A stretch of DNA of 64,000 nucleotides from Stenogyne calaminthoides. Lineage: Eukaryota; Streptophyta; Magnoliopsida; Lamiales; Lamiaceae. A program made the position numbers and the translations under genes. Numbering within the stretch: position 1 is the stretch's first letter; every line of letters begins with the position of its first letter. A model generated the notes under the pieces. That model saw only the letters and a program-made list of their open reading frames with translations. It had not been told where the DNA came from and ran no database searches. Shown in pieces: positions 49,413-62,368 of the stretch. The stretch spans positions 4,736,406 through 4,800,405 of the forward strand of contig JBBCBC010000027.1 in assembly GCA_037126765.1 (NCBI GenBank). The letters run 5' to 3'.

Positions 49413-52400
49413 ATGGCGGAGACGGCGGCGCTTGTTGTTTCCGACGGGACGGCGGAGCTGGAACAGGTTTCGGATTCGGCGTTGTTTAATCGGAGGATCG
49501 AGTTTCATCTGGCGAAGAAGCCGTTCAGTGGGTTTGGAAATAATAGTAGTAATGGGTTTAAGCTGGTGACACTGAACCCTACTTCGGAGACTCATTTGGC
49601 TCCCGTTTTGAACAAGAAAAATGAGAAATCGTCCGAGCTTTACGAGAATGGGCTGGATCCGGAGCTCACCTTCGAGATTTCGTTTCGCAGAATTGTGAGT
49701 TTCATAACGAAATACGCTTTTTATATTAATTTTCTTTATAAGTTTATGATGGATATAATTTATTAGTGAGCTGATCAGCCGAAGCTGCTTCTTTGATCTT
49801 CTTGCTAACTTTTAATGATCAATTATGGAGTTCTTGAAATTTTGACAAAGGAGGGCTTTCCGTTTTTCTTTTTTCGTTTTCAATTTATATTTTGAATTTC
49901 CTGGTTTTGTTGAAATTTATTGGATTCTTTGGTTAGCTGTGCCAAGAAGATGGTGGTTTTTTTGTTACTTTTTGGATTTTAAAGAACCGTACCAATATTC
50001 TAGCATGATGATATAGAAACCAAACAATGGGAGTTCGATATGCAACAAGTAAACCATTTTAGGTGCCAGTTGAAGAAAGGCTACGGTGACCATACTTACT
50101 TGGATTGTCTTTGTGAACAATATGACACTCAAATTGTTGGCTTCTAAGTTCTAGTATTTTTAACTGTTTTGTTAAAACCTACTGCAGCTTATTTATAGCT
50201 CCCATCTTTTAGGTGGTTAGGCCTAGACATCTTTTGGCCTGGGCACGAATTCTCATCATGCTTGTGTTTGGTATTTTATATTATTTTCATATTCCGAAAC
50301 ATTTGGGTATATGTATAAAATCAACAATGTGTTGAAACCTACCTAGAAGGTGTGTTCATTAATCACTCATAAATTAGGACTTCTAGTGTCCAATCTGATG
50401 AGGAACAGAAGAACACTATTCTTTGTAATGGGTTCCCTATCAGATAGGATCCTACTTCTTGTCCTGATATATTATGATATAAATATTCCTATCTATATAT
50501 TGTTTCAAGGTTGTCAGATTTGAAAGCCATCATAGTACCTGGCCATGAGCAGTTGCAGTTTGGAAATGATTTTTCATAGAAAATTAAGTTGAAGTTGGTT
50601 TTGGGGAATGACATAAATTAAGTGAAGCCTATCGTTGGCTTGTCACTTGTGTACTTGGTGATGAGGTTGCTGTTTGGTCGGTTCATTTTGAGTTTCCCTT
50701 CTACAGAGTCTGCCATTATGAGCTATCTTGTGATGGGGGTTTGTGATGTAGGGGCTGAGTTTGATTAATTGGATGGTTTCAACTTTAAATTGATAATCAA
50801 GGCTCACACTTTTATTTCAGGGGGCAGGCTTACGCAATCTTGGAAATACTTGTTTCCTTAACTCAGTATTGCAATGCCTGACTTATACTGAACCTTTAGC
50901 TGCTTATCTACAAAGTGGGAAGCATCAAAATTCTTGTGAGTCTCTTCCTACTTTTTGCAACCTCTTTTCAGTTTATTTATTCTTTCATCAATATCTAAAA
51001 GTAGAACTTGGTAGTGAACTTGTTTCTGCATTCTTGCGTTTGTATGATTTATGATTATGATATGTTACTTCTTTCTTTGAATAAATTTAACATTGTGTAT
51101 CATTCTCATCAATGCTGACTTTTCCATGTTAGCATTTTGGCTTGCTTTGTTATGCTCTTATATGAAAATTTTGGAATGTTGGTCCATCATTTGAACAACT
51201 TTATGTTTTATTAGATATTTATTTAGCTAAAAAGATCAAGGATCAGCCATCATGCTTTGTTTTAGAGCTTTAGGGAGTTAACTTAATATGTGTTTGGGTT
51301 GTGAGGACTGGAGTTTATAATAAAATTGACGTGCTTGATTTTTTATGTTTTGAATCTTTTGATGAGTTTGGTCGTCATACAAATAGAAAAACTGAAAAAG
51401 TTCCATATTTAAAGTCTTGAGATATGAAGTCTCCTCAAGAATAAGTATGAAGTGTCACACGAGTATATTATTGCATTTATACCCTCTTAGTGTAGTAAGA
51501 TTATGACCTTCTAGGAATTGTTGACTGAAAACAGCTTTGTTCTTGTTTGGGTTCACCAAATCAGCATGTGCAGTTTCTTAAATCCAAAGCTCCCCAGGCA
51601 TGCCACTAATATATTATATATGGGAAATTGAGGTGAAAAAGACTTAACAAGTATATATTTGCTTCCTCAGTCCACTGTATTGTGTTTGAGGATCTGACTA
51701 AGTAAATGACTTCTATAGATTATTGGTGACAGAATAGATTTGGGGCTTATCTTCATTCTTTCTGTTAAAATTTATTTGTGTTTGTGGGTTTCCCTATCAT
51801 TTTTCTTCTCTTTGATTGGTCCAAATTTTGAATTCTTAAGGGCGACTATTATTTCGTGAACGTTGTATTCTCTGATTCTTTTTTGATAGGTCCAAATGTT
51901 GTTTTTTATGTTGAATTCTTAAGGGCGACTAAAATGTCCTGAACGTTATGCTCTCTGCTTAAGAATAATTGATAATAGTCAAACAAGCTTTCTTGTCATT
52001 TCGAGGTGGGGATAAATATTTTTTTGCTAGAAGTCTTACATCAAACTGAGTCTCTGACTCAAAAAGGTGTTGATTAAAAATGTTTGAGTTTGTTGATGGA
52101 GAATGAGAAGGTAGCTTTTGAGCTTTTGAATAACAGAGCTTAGTGGGTTGATTGCCTTGTTGATTCCTATTTCTGCCAGTTTATTTTCAAAATTTGTTTA
52201 AGGTGCTTATTCAGCAGAAGATGTGGTTTTTTATTATATAAAGTTAGCTTAGAACTTGTACCTCTGGTATGACCAGCCAATTTGTTGTAAACTGGAACTG
52301 TAGTGTTAAATGTCATTGAAGGTCCATAGGTTAACATTTTCCTCAAATTTCTTGTGTTCTAGATGTGATTTATCCTTTTACAAATGTATGTGCCAATTTT

Positions 52401-55400
52401 ACTTCTATCTTTTTTATAGTGGAACCAATATTGTCTCTCCTGACCACTTCCCATGGTTTATGAAGGCCGTAACGCAGGATTTTGTGCATTATGTGCCATC
52501 CAGAAACACGTAAGCCGTGCTCTACAATCAACTGGGAGAACTATAGAGCCTAAGGATCTTGTTTACAACTTGCGCCGTATCCTTAAAAGAGATATACTGA
52601 TGATTTGTTTGAGAGATAAGGAATAAGATTGTTGTTTTGTTGACTTTGATTTTGAGCCGACCCTCCTTTTATCTCTGGCCTTCACTTGGGTGCTTGTGAC
52701 TATTACTTATTTATTTATTAAAAAATATTGAACATCTCTTGATAAGTTTTAATGGGTCATAAATGAGAAGATGTTGTTTTGGCTTCACACGATATAGAAA
52801 TTCACCTATTACTAATCCTAGTGGCTCGCTTCCATGCTCTTCACTGCACTGTTGTTTCTTCTAATACTTCTCCGATTGGCAACCTTTCTAAAAAATTAAG
52901 ACCATCAAATGATCACATTCTACAAATCTTATATCATAGTATACCTTTTCCCTGAATTTCTACATGGAACTCCTGTCGTTCATCTATCATACAGTTTTCG
53001 AAGCATGATATATAAATCTATATAATCAGCATTATGTAATCATATCTGTCAATGACGTCTAGTCTTTATTTGCTATGAAAGTTGAAGTCCTTGATAAGGA
53101 TATTAGGTATATCTCGGAACTTTCGTAATGCATCACAAGAAGATGCACATGAGTATATGGTGTATTTGCTGGAATCAATGCACAAATGCTGCTTACCATC
53201 CGGGGTGCCCAGCGAATCACCTAGTGCCTATGAAAAAAGTTTAGTGCACAAGATATTTGGCGGTCGATTACGGAGTCAGGTAATTTAGTGGCTATAGAAG
53301 TCCACTCATATAATCTTTTTTGGATATATTGATTTTTGGGTGCTTGTGTTTAGTTTTATTTATTCTGTTCGTGTTTTGTCTTCTCTCTAGGTGAAATGCA
53401 TGCAGTGTTCCTATTGTTCAAACAAATTTGATCCATTCTTGGATTTAAGTCTGGAAATAATGAAAGCAAACTCATTGGACAAGGCACTTTCTCATTTTAC
53501 TGCAAAAGAGCAGTTAGATGGGGGTGCCAAGGAATATCAGTGCCAGCAATGCAAACAGAAAGTAAAGGCTCTCAAGCAACTAACTATCCACAATGCACCT
53601 TATGTACTTGCTGTTCACCTGAAGCGATTTGGTCCACATGCTCTTGGCAAAAAAATTGATAAGAAAATTGACTTTCCACCTACCCTCGACTTGAAACCGT
53701 TTGTCACTGGCCCTAATGTAAGTTTGCCTCATGATTTATTTGTATTGTTTTCATGTTGTATGCAGTTGTAGAGATTTTTATGGATAGTACTAATGATATT
53801 TTTTCTTCCATATTGCTTGTTTTGGAATTATTATCACTATTTCACCATGTATTTGATATTCTTTTGACTGAAAATTGCAGGATGGGAATCTGAACTACAC
53901 TCTATATGGTGTTCTTGTTCACGCCGGTTGGAGCACTCGCTCTGGCCACTATTACTGCTTTGTTCGCACATCAAGTGGCATGTGGTATGCTCTCGATGAC
54001 AATGAGGTATGAAATGCTGATAATGTCCTTCAATGTGGGGACATCAGTAATTCATGAGTTAATTCCCCAGTTGATAATTCATAATGCTTTTGACAGTTAT
54101 ATGGTTCAGATGCAAGGTGGTTCCTTTCTATTTTCGGTTCAGTTTCAGCTTAATGTTAGGATTTAATTCTTTCCTTGCTTTGAAATTTTACAGGTTTCCC
54201 AAGTTAATGAGAGGAGAGTTCTAGAACAGAAGGCCTATATGCTGTTTTATGTTCGTGATAGGAAAAAAATTGTTGCAAAGAAAACTGTTAATTCCATCCA
54301 GAAACAAAACGTGGTTGTGAATGGCAGGGGAAATGCAGCACTTCCAATTCCCAATCTGGACTCAGGAGAAAAAATTCAAAATGGTGCAAATGAGAGAGAG
54401 TTGAGGGGTCCTGTTTCTGTGGCTTCATCCGAGGGAGATGCTGTAGTCGCTTCTCAACGGGAGGAGGCTCCTACAGATATGATATCTAGGCCACATACAA
54501 ATGGCACAATTACTGTCGACAAGTTTGCCCTTAAGAGGGACCCTTCATTGTTCGTGCCTTCAACAAAGGATCCATTGAAGGAACATTCTGTAGGAAATAA
54601 AAATGAGTCGTGTTCAACAGTTGATGTTGCCAAAAATATTACCCGCAACAAAAGTATTGGTGTTGTGGAAGAGCCAAACACATCTGCTATTATATTGGCT
54701 AACACTGAGGTGCAACAAGAATCACTTCACAATAATGAATCAAGTGATTCTGTTAGGATCCCATCTGGTGGCAAGGACAATGGTAAGGAAAGTTCAACTG
54801 AGTCAGCTAAGAAGGCACCAAACGGCTCAGTCCTCGGCATATTATCTGGGGACACGTGCAAAACAGACAGTGTGAACTCTGAAGTGGTATTTTGTTCTTT
54901 TTAGAGTTGTGACATTTTCTTTTCCCACCCTAACGAGTATTCCCTTTCTATTTTCTTAAATCTGATATAAGGTAGATTATTTGTATTCATGCTTGCTTTC
55001 GTTTGTTCAGTGTGCTAGCAAGATCATGCCCATGGGAGCAATTGCTGAACCATCAAATAATGTTAATCAAGTATTATCTTTTCAACAAAACAGCACCGAA
55101 GAGAGTCAGGTATGTGTCTCCTGTAGTTCTTTTTCATGATATATGAACAATTGTTTTTCAAATCACTAAAGCATGTACTTTTCAAGGTTGGAGGTTCCAC
55201 TGTGACAGCTGCTGTTCCAACCATTAAAGAAACTCGTGATAATGATCAAAAAATGAATGTTGACCTGTCAGAGAAGTCGGGCTTAGCAGCAACCACCAAG
55301 CCGGTTACTAGTGGACCAACTGAAAAAAGGGGGACCAATCGTAAAGTGAGAAGGAAGTTCTTGAAGTATCAGATTAGCACTATGTCGCTAAGCTCTAACA

Positions 55401-56503
55401 TTATACTTGGTGTGGGATTTGGCATGCGAAAGAAAAAGCATAAGCGACGGAAACTCAAAAAACACAGTTCTACGCCTAATGCGAAAATTTTGTTGGGAAA
55501 TGATTTACCATCAAATTCAGGGCAATCTGTACCTAAAGAATCATTTCCTGTACTTATTCACCATAACACTCACTCTCATGAAAAGAACACACAATGTGAT
55601 TCAGATGGTCAAAATCAGAATTTAAGCATACAAACCAAGAGTGACAGAGATGCTAACTTTGATGAATTTCGGGAGAGAGTTGTGCGAGAAGACACTACAG
55701 TTTCTGCTGAAAAGCAACCTCAAATAAGGCAATCTGCCGCTCAAATTGGTGGTAATTCTGAAGAGCAGACTGATGTAGTGAGCATGCTTACCAGAGGCCT
55801 TGATGAGACACCTGGTAAATATAATTTTAAGGGATCATTTAACAACCGAATTTTAAATCACATATGCAGGTCAATTTTTTCTTGTCTCTCTAAACCTTGT
55901 TTGCCTGACTGCAGTTGCTCGCTGGGGTGAAACTGATGTTAAATCCAAAACAAGGGCAACCGGAACTGCCCAAATTGGTTACATTGGGGACGAATGGTTA
56001 GTGCTTTCGTGATTACTGTCTTTAGATAACTCATAATTACTGATCATAGAGATCATATATTACATTATCAATATTTGCTTGTTGTGTTTCTTCTATAAAA
56101 TTATTTTGCTTGGTGTGTAATGAATAATGATCCAACAAAAAGAAAAGGATTAATTTTATATTTTGTTTTCTTTTACTAATTTGAAATCGAGTTCAAATCT
56201 TTAAATCAGGAAAATCTCCTCTAGAATGTTTGTAATAATTAAGAGATGAGAGGACCTATTAATCATATTTGCTTAGTATTTTTCAGAAGATAAGTTATTC
56301 AGCTATTCACATCTTTAATAAATGCGTAACATTTTGTTGACAGGGATGAGGAGTACGACAGGGGAAAGAGGAAGAAGATAAGGATTTCCAATATTAACTT
56401 CGGTGGACCAAATTTATTCCAACAAGTTGCAACAAAAAATTCAAAGATAAAAAGGGCAAAGCTCGAAAGATCAAAACCTGGGAACCAGCCATATAGGATA
56501 TGA
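49413..56503 (+). CDS. UBP23: Ubiquitin-specific protease, UBP23-like
   Basis: A cysteine deubiquitinase that removes ubiquitin from substrates or chains. Eleven exons join in frame: 49413-49694, 50821-50935, 52466-52576, 53107-53279, 53391-53717, 53881-54006, 54194-54886, 55011-55109, 55187-55814, 55915-55996 and 56344-56503. They give 931 aa, and all introns are GT-AG. The USP domain (~95-390) has the Cys box [18 protein letters not shown] with the nucleophile at residue 105, QEDAHEYM, a zinc-binding [18 protein letters not shown] set and the His box [10 protein letters not shown], then YALDDNE. A long Ser/Asn-rich tail follows, with a basic run ([12 protein letters not shown]) likely to act in nuclear targeting, and a conserved ending around [14 protein letters not shown]. 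The start is the ATG in [11 protein letters not shown]. Introns 1 and 2 exceed 1 kb. The class is certain; UBP23 rather than a close paralogue is probable. Confidence 0.95.
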
Positions 56504-57290
56504 TGGTGAATTGGGGAATGCTGGGACATTCCATTGGGAGAACCCTACATTTTTGTCGATTCCTGGTTGTAATGAGCTTGCCGTCGATGAGGTATTGCAA
56601 AGCTTCAAGATACAGAGATAAGCAATCTTTCGCATGTTTGCAATTGCATTTTCTTCTTAGAGTTTGTATTCATTTGTTGCTTTCGGTCTCATTTTGAGAA
56701 GAGGCTGGAAGATGTAGGGTGAAAAGTGAAGTTCGCGAGAGCTTTGTTGTTATGTAATATAAATGCTCTCGGATGATCCAGATTCCTTATAATTATTTGT
56801 CTATTTCTGTGCAAGTTTTGTTACTTGAATTTTGTGAGATGGACCTACTTTAATGAATTTTTGATAAGGTTTTGCATCTCTGTCCATTAGTTGTTTTCAG
56901 TATCAATTTTTAAATGTTATGTTTGTGAGCCCAATAAACATGGTATTCTTTTCCCACCTTCCCTGGCACAAAGGAAATCCATACCTTAGTCTATCCCAAC
57001 TGCAAACTAGAATCGAAACTTCTAGATCAGGGCATTAATTGAGAAAGATGTCGAGTACTTTAAAATGAAGGCATTTTCAAGCAAACAGATAGTCCAAGAT
57101 CATCGTGAGAAATTCAAAAAACAGAAGCAAAGTGTACTACAAATAGGTGAAAGTAACCAGAAAATCATGTCACTTCATTCACCTGACATGTCTCAAGCTA
57201 TCAAAAAGAAGTATCAAAAAATTAAAAGAGATGACCTGAAGAAATTCGACCCGAATATGACTCTGGATATAGCAAATTAATACAGTTGTG
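56504..57290 (+). other. UBP23 3' untranslated region and downstream DNA
   Basis: The transcript end probably lies within the first few hundred bases. A 71-codon frame at 57065-57280 is Lys-rich but has no recognisable domain. Confidence 0.45.
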
Positions 57291-57294
57291 TGTT

Positions 57295-58140
57295 TGCTAC
57301 GCTTGTAATATATCGTTTTGTGTGTTTGCTTCACTTGTTAAATAAATGACATATGTCATATTTATAATAGAATAGTGATTAAATAGTAATCACATTTATT
57401 TTCGTTTTAATGCTTATCATAGGGAGGTGATTAAATAGTAATCACTTTTAATTCGTTTTTATGCATGTAATAGGTTAAATGATCAACTAGTGATCATTTA
57501 TTTTGCTTATTTTCGTACTTATAAGCAGTCATCTTCATAGTTGGTCATAATAAACCCATACTCATCACATTCACAAGAAGGAAATCAACCAAAGTGGTCC
57601 CCTATGCTTGTCCTATCTGAAAGAAGAGTCATCTTCAAATGGTCCCCTCTCTGCTTGACCTTATTAGGAAATAATTCAACCTTCATTACACTCACGAGAA
57701 GAAAGAAGGAAATCAGTCAAATTGGTCCCCTGTGCTTGTCTTATCTGAAAGAAGAGTCATCATCAGCCAAAGTGGTCCCCTTCTGCTTGGAAGAAAGCAT
57801 GTTTCATGCAACGTGGATATTCATACAACATAACTAGAGAACACCTGGATAAAATCAAAGCAAGATGGTGCCTCATGCCTCAAGGAAGAACCAACTCATG
57901 CAAACTTATTTTTGCCTATATATGAGGAGTCTTGAAGGGAGAAAGACAAGCAAGAAGCATTAGAGAGTATTCCGTAGTGAAATAGAAGAAAGTTTCCTAG
58001 TGAAGAGTGATAAGTTTGAGAGTTCTTGTAAAATATCCATGAGAGTCTGTATATAAGTGTATGTTTAAATAAAATCCTTTTGTTTGCTATATATCTCTAC
58101 ACCTTTATTTTAAGCTTGGTATAGTATCTATGTTCTAGAT
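57295..58140 (+). mobile_element. Possible solo or remnant LTR
   Basis: Repeats at the left, a CCTATATATGAGG TATA-like box near 57914 and an AATAAAATCC polyadenylation-like signal near 58069 resemble a copia-type LTR read left to right. Neither boundary nor a target duplication was defined, so this is tentative. Confidence 0.35.
57578..57790. repeat. 128-bp tandem duplication (ggtcccc units)
   Basis: aaggaaatc starts copies at 57578 and 57706, each followed by a ggtcccct-tgcttgtc phrase and then atctgaaagaagagtcatc. Upstream (57376-57500) two to three units of taaatagtaatcac occur about 60 bp apart. Confidence 0.8.
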
Positions 58141-58504
58141 AATTCCCTCGCCCTCTCCACCACCCGTTTGGGCAGAAGCACCACCACATAACCCACCTGT
58201 CCCCATGTCAACATTAAATTGAGTCTGGTTTTAATCTCAGTATGGTTACGGTCTCTGCCGTCCCCATGGTGTGTTAGTGATAGCCACATGATATCCGATT
58301 TTATGCTAGTAGTTTTAAATATGCTCGTTAGGCAAGGTGACAGCTTAGAGCGAAAAAATGATGATGACTGCATGACCTCCGATGGTGTCCCGAAGTGTGG
58401 TGGTCTCGTGACGCCCGTGCGTGGGAGCTGCGTGCGTTGGCGGGGCTCCCGACCCCGTCCTGCTGTGAATAGTGCATATTATTTATTTATGGGCGTAGGG
58501 CTAT

Positions 58505-59040
58505 AGTTCAATCCCTAAGGGTATGTTTGTTTTGGTATTTAGGCGTGCAGGAGAATTCATTATTTCAAAATTGTGGATTTGAAAATTTTGATAAATAGTA
58601 AAAGTGTGTGTTTGTTTTGAGATTTTAGAAGGATGAGATTTTTGCTTTATGTCAAATCAATATGTAGTAGTGATTGATGTTGTATTATTATATTGTATTG
58701 GGTGAGAGAAAAGTGGGAGAGATAATATGTTTGTGGAAGAAAAATAGTGATATGATTGTACTGAATTTTGTGAAAATATGTGTATATATATATTTTAAAA
58801 GTGAATTTGAAAATTGAATGTGAAAATCCCTAATTAGTATGTGATTTGAATTGCAAAGTTTTAAGTCAGTCCAGATAAGTTTTGAAACAAAATTTCTTCT
58901 ATTGTATAGTACAAAAAAGTCAAAAGAGCGAGAAATTTTTAAGACTTGGTATTGTCACACGATTTAGTGTTCAAACGAATTGTGTTAATAAATTTGTGTT
59001 TGTTTTTTGGTTCTTGTTCTTTATTTTATAACAAGTATGT
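58505..59040. other. Intergenic DNA, one MITE-type end
   Basis: gggtatgtttgttttgg near 58520 matches the end of the 41952-42390 element, but its partner end is unclear. No gene. Confidence 0.35.
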
Positions 59041-59083
59041 TTTTCTGTATTTATCTATTTCTATATAATCATTAAGGGGTGAA

Positions 59084-59300
59084 TCTCCTGTGCACCCAGG
59101 TGCACTATATATTCATAGTGCATTTTAGAAGCGTGCAACTATATAAAATAGAAACGTACAATTATTCTAAACAGAAGCATGCAACTTGTTTCCATATTAA
59201 CAATTGCACTTTTCTGTGTGTATAAATTATATTTTTTAATATAATAAATTGCACGCTTCTAAAATGCACTATAAGTACAAGATACATCCGCGTGCATACA
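59084..59300. mobile_element. Foldback MITE family, copy 2
   Basis: tagtgcattttagaagcgtg near 59117 is an exact inverse of cacgcttctaaaatgcacta near 59253, with further pairing outside. Related to 31450-31590 and 60470-60665. Confidence 0.65.
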
Positions 59301-59582
59301 AGACCTAGCCATCATTACGTTATTTTATAGTTTATTAATCTATAAACAATCAAATCCCTTGTTTTTGGAAAGTGCCAAGCAGGTTATCCTTGTATATGTT
59401 TTTATCAGTAAAATAAAGTGATAATTGTATATTAATTTATCCCCAAGTTTTATAGTGAAAATCTCATTGTAAAATAAAACAATTAAAATAGAAAAAAGTT
59501 TTGTGTGAAATATTACACACTAGTGTTATGTGCGATACAATATAAATAAGACAAAAAAATGATATAAACTCGCAGGTCATTG

Positions 59583-59625
59583 CGGGCGGGCGGGTCGGGC
59601 GTGGGCGGGGCGGGCAGGGTGGGCC
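59583..59625 (+). repeat. G-rich tract with G-quadruplex potential
   Basis: Six or more GGG/GGGG runs separated by one to four bases, in otherwise AT-rich DNA. Confidence 0.7.
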
Positions 59626-59700
59626 TGAGTTATGGACCGTGGGCTTCAGGTTGGACGGACGCATATGTATTTATAGAAGAATATCTTTATCAAATATTTG

Positions 59701-59775
59701 TTGTAGCCTAATGGTTCATGTTTGTTATTAAAGTATTTGGTCGCAGATTCAATTCTTACTAAACATTTAATTTTT
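59701..59775 (+). mobile_element. Possible tRNA-derived SINE head
   Basis: gtagcctaatggttca resembles a pol III A box and ggtcgcagattcaattc a B box, about 35 bp apart. The tail and target duplication are not defined. Confidence 0.35.
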
Positions 59776-60469
59776 TTTGGTCAAATTTTTATGTGTTACT
59801 ACATCCTATGAAGAACAAAACCAGTACAAGCACAAAAAGAAATCCCCAATCCAAAATTACAGATTTAAAGAATTTTAGATTTAAAGAACAATTTGATGTG
59901 TTACTACATGAACAAAAAAAGTATTACCGTACGAATAAAAGAGTGTTACTACATGATCAAAAACTAGTACAAACGTGAAAAAAATCCCAATCAAAAATTG
60001 CAGATTAACAGAATCAGCGTGAAAAGAGTGCAGAAGGATCTGAATTTCATCACATACTTTGTGTTGAGGGGTAATCCAAACACAACCCACACATTCTCTC
60101 TTGTTCTCGCAGAATTCACACCAAAAATTCAAATTGAACAACCTGATTTCATCTAATGATCGGAGCGAAAAAGAAAATTAGGGCATAAACGAGGAAGAAG
60201 AAAACCCATGAGATCCATCAGCAATTTGAAGAGAAGAGGAAGAAGAAAAAATCTGACCGCGTTCGTGACCGCCCAGTTTTGCGTTCGGCGGTATTCTGTG
60301 ATCTTTGGTTCTCACTTTTCAAATCTGCGCTCATAATAATTAGAATGTGTTGGGCCTGGGCGGATTCACAAAAGACAGACAGTTATTTGGGCAGATTGCA
60401 CAGTAATGCTTGTATGTAATATTTCATACAAATTTTTGCGTTCAAATAGAGTAGATCTCATGAACACCG

Positions 60470-60665
60470 GGCGCACCGTGCACTTTATAGTGTATTTTAA
60501 AAATATAGTACAATTTATTGCATTAAAATATACATTCTATTTATACTGATCCGTGCAATTTATTTATCATATTAATAGTTGCACGATTCAATGTAAAAAA
60601 GTTATATATTTCAATACAACAAATTACATAATTATAATACATTATAAAATGTATAGCACACCTAA
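60470..60665. mobile_element. Foldback MITE family, copy 3
   Basis: gtgcactttatagtgtattt at the left and acattataaaatgtatagcac at the right pair imperfectly. The reverse complement shares attgaaatata and cattgaatcgtg with 31450-31590. Confidence 0.55.
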
Positions 60666-60669
60666 AATA

Positions 60670-62160
60670 TACAAAACTTAACTATTAAAATAAACTCATG
60701 TTTAGTTTACTTCACCGACCAAAAACCACCGTAGTCCCATGTCTTATTATTTTGGATTTTGGATCAAGAACGACCACCTCGATGCTTGTTAAACTTATTT
60801 AATAACTATGTAAATTGGATAATAATCATACAAAACTTTCAATGCATAATCTATAATAGTTGAATTTGGATTTATAAAGAAAACCGCTTGCAATTTGTTT
60901 TATTTTTAGAGGTTTGGTCTTTTATACACTAGATGGATGCATATGTTCATATAACTCAACGACATTTGTTAAATATGAAATTTATTTCATTAAAATATAT
61001 AATTATAAATAAATTATATTATTATATTTTAAAAATACAATCGAATTGCACAATTTACGTGCAAGCATGCAAGACTTTGCATTCTTTAAATATATCAAAT
61101 TATAGTAAACAATTAATATATAATTAATTGTTTGCAATCACCCCTTCAATGATTCTTAATGATAGAATCATAGAAACACTTTTATTTAAAAAAAGGAGTA
61201 CAAGTGTACCCCAATTTCAAAAATATTTTTCTAGTATTATCATGTATCCATACAAGTCACAATCATAAAACTAGATTCCATTATATTGACTTGGTCACTA
61301 AAAGCACCCGCTCACCCATGGCAAGCTTTCTATTTCAATTTTTTTTTTCTTTTTACAATTATTATGTTTTTTAATAGGTTTATTTATTTAATTTGATGGT
61401 ATTTATTTATAGATTATAGCTTCTAATAATTTTTTATTTAATATATGTATTAAATTGATTGTGTTGAGTTTATAATTTGATGGTATAAATTAAATGATTT
61501 TCATTGAGAAAAATTTGCTCTTACAAAGTTTTAATGATAATGTCATAGATTGTTTACAAAAAAATTAAATTTTATTGGACTCAGTGATAATTTGTAGTTC
61601 TAATTTTATATGCAAGTTTAGTCTTACTATATGCATTTTACATGAAATAATGTTTATATATGTACAATTGTACACAAAATTTAGAATTGTTTATGGATTG
61701 TACCTCCAATTTTAAAATTTTTGATCCGCACATTTACTTTAAAAAAAATATTTCTACACTATTTTAAATGAGGTTGCAAACACTCCTTTAATTTAATTTG
61801 CATTGAGTATAAAATTTAAATGGTATTTTGTTATTTATCCTTTTCTGTCCCTCAAGAAAATTATTCTTAATTTGTAAAATCATGTGCATTAGATTTTTTT
61901 TGTTATTTTGAATTCAAGAACCGTCATATCCCAGTTATCTATCCATTCTGTATTTAAGTTTCCCTGTTGGAGCATTAAAGGAAAAAAAAATGAGTGGAGT
62001 AGTTTTAGGTCCATTACACTCCAAAAAAAACTCTTTAAGTTTTTAAATAAACTCTTAGGACATATTATTACACTAGAAGACTTAAATGCCCTTGAATTTT
62101 CGGCCACATTAAAACTTGTAGTAGTTGAGTTTCACGGTCCCCAATGATCTGAAAAAGTAA
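60670..62160. other. AT-rich intergenic DNA
   Basis: No supported gene. The right end is probably promoter for the gene starting at 62369. Confidence 0.45.
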
Positions 62161-62368
62161 AAATTCTTCCACACTCCACCGGTTACATCAAACCTTTTTC
62201 TTCCACAATCCCTTTTTACTTTTCACACTTGTCGGTTACATAACAAATTTCTCAAATCTCGATATCTTCAATCTCCTCAAACTCAAAGACCCATTTTCAC
62301 CATTTCGTTTTGTTTCAACCGGAGAAAATTTGGGTTCAATCAGTGAAAATAAATCCGGCGAAAAGGTT

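Noticed and set aside
57065..57280. 71-codon Lys-rich frame downstream of UBP23
   Set aside because: Could be a transposon relic, but it has no motif and no partner exons; left as untranslated or intergenic.
58219..58506. 95-codon frame in a locally GC-rich patch
   Set aside because: Composition is odd, but the translation matches nothing recognisable in either strand.
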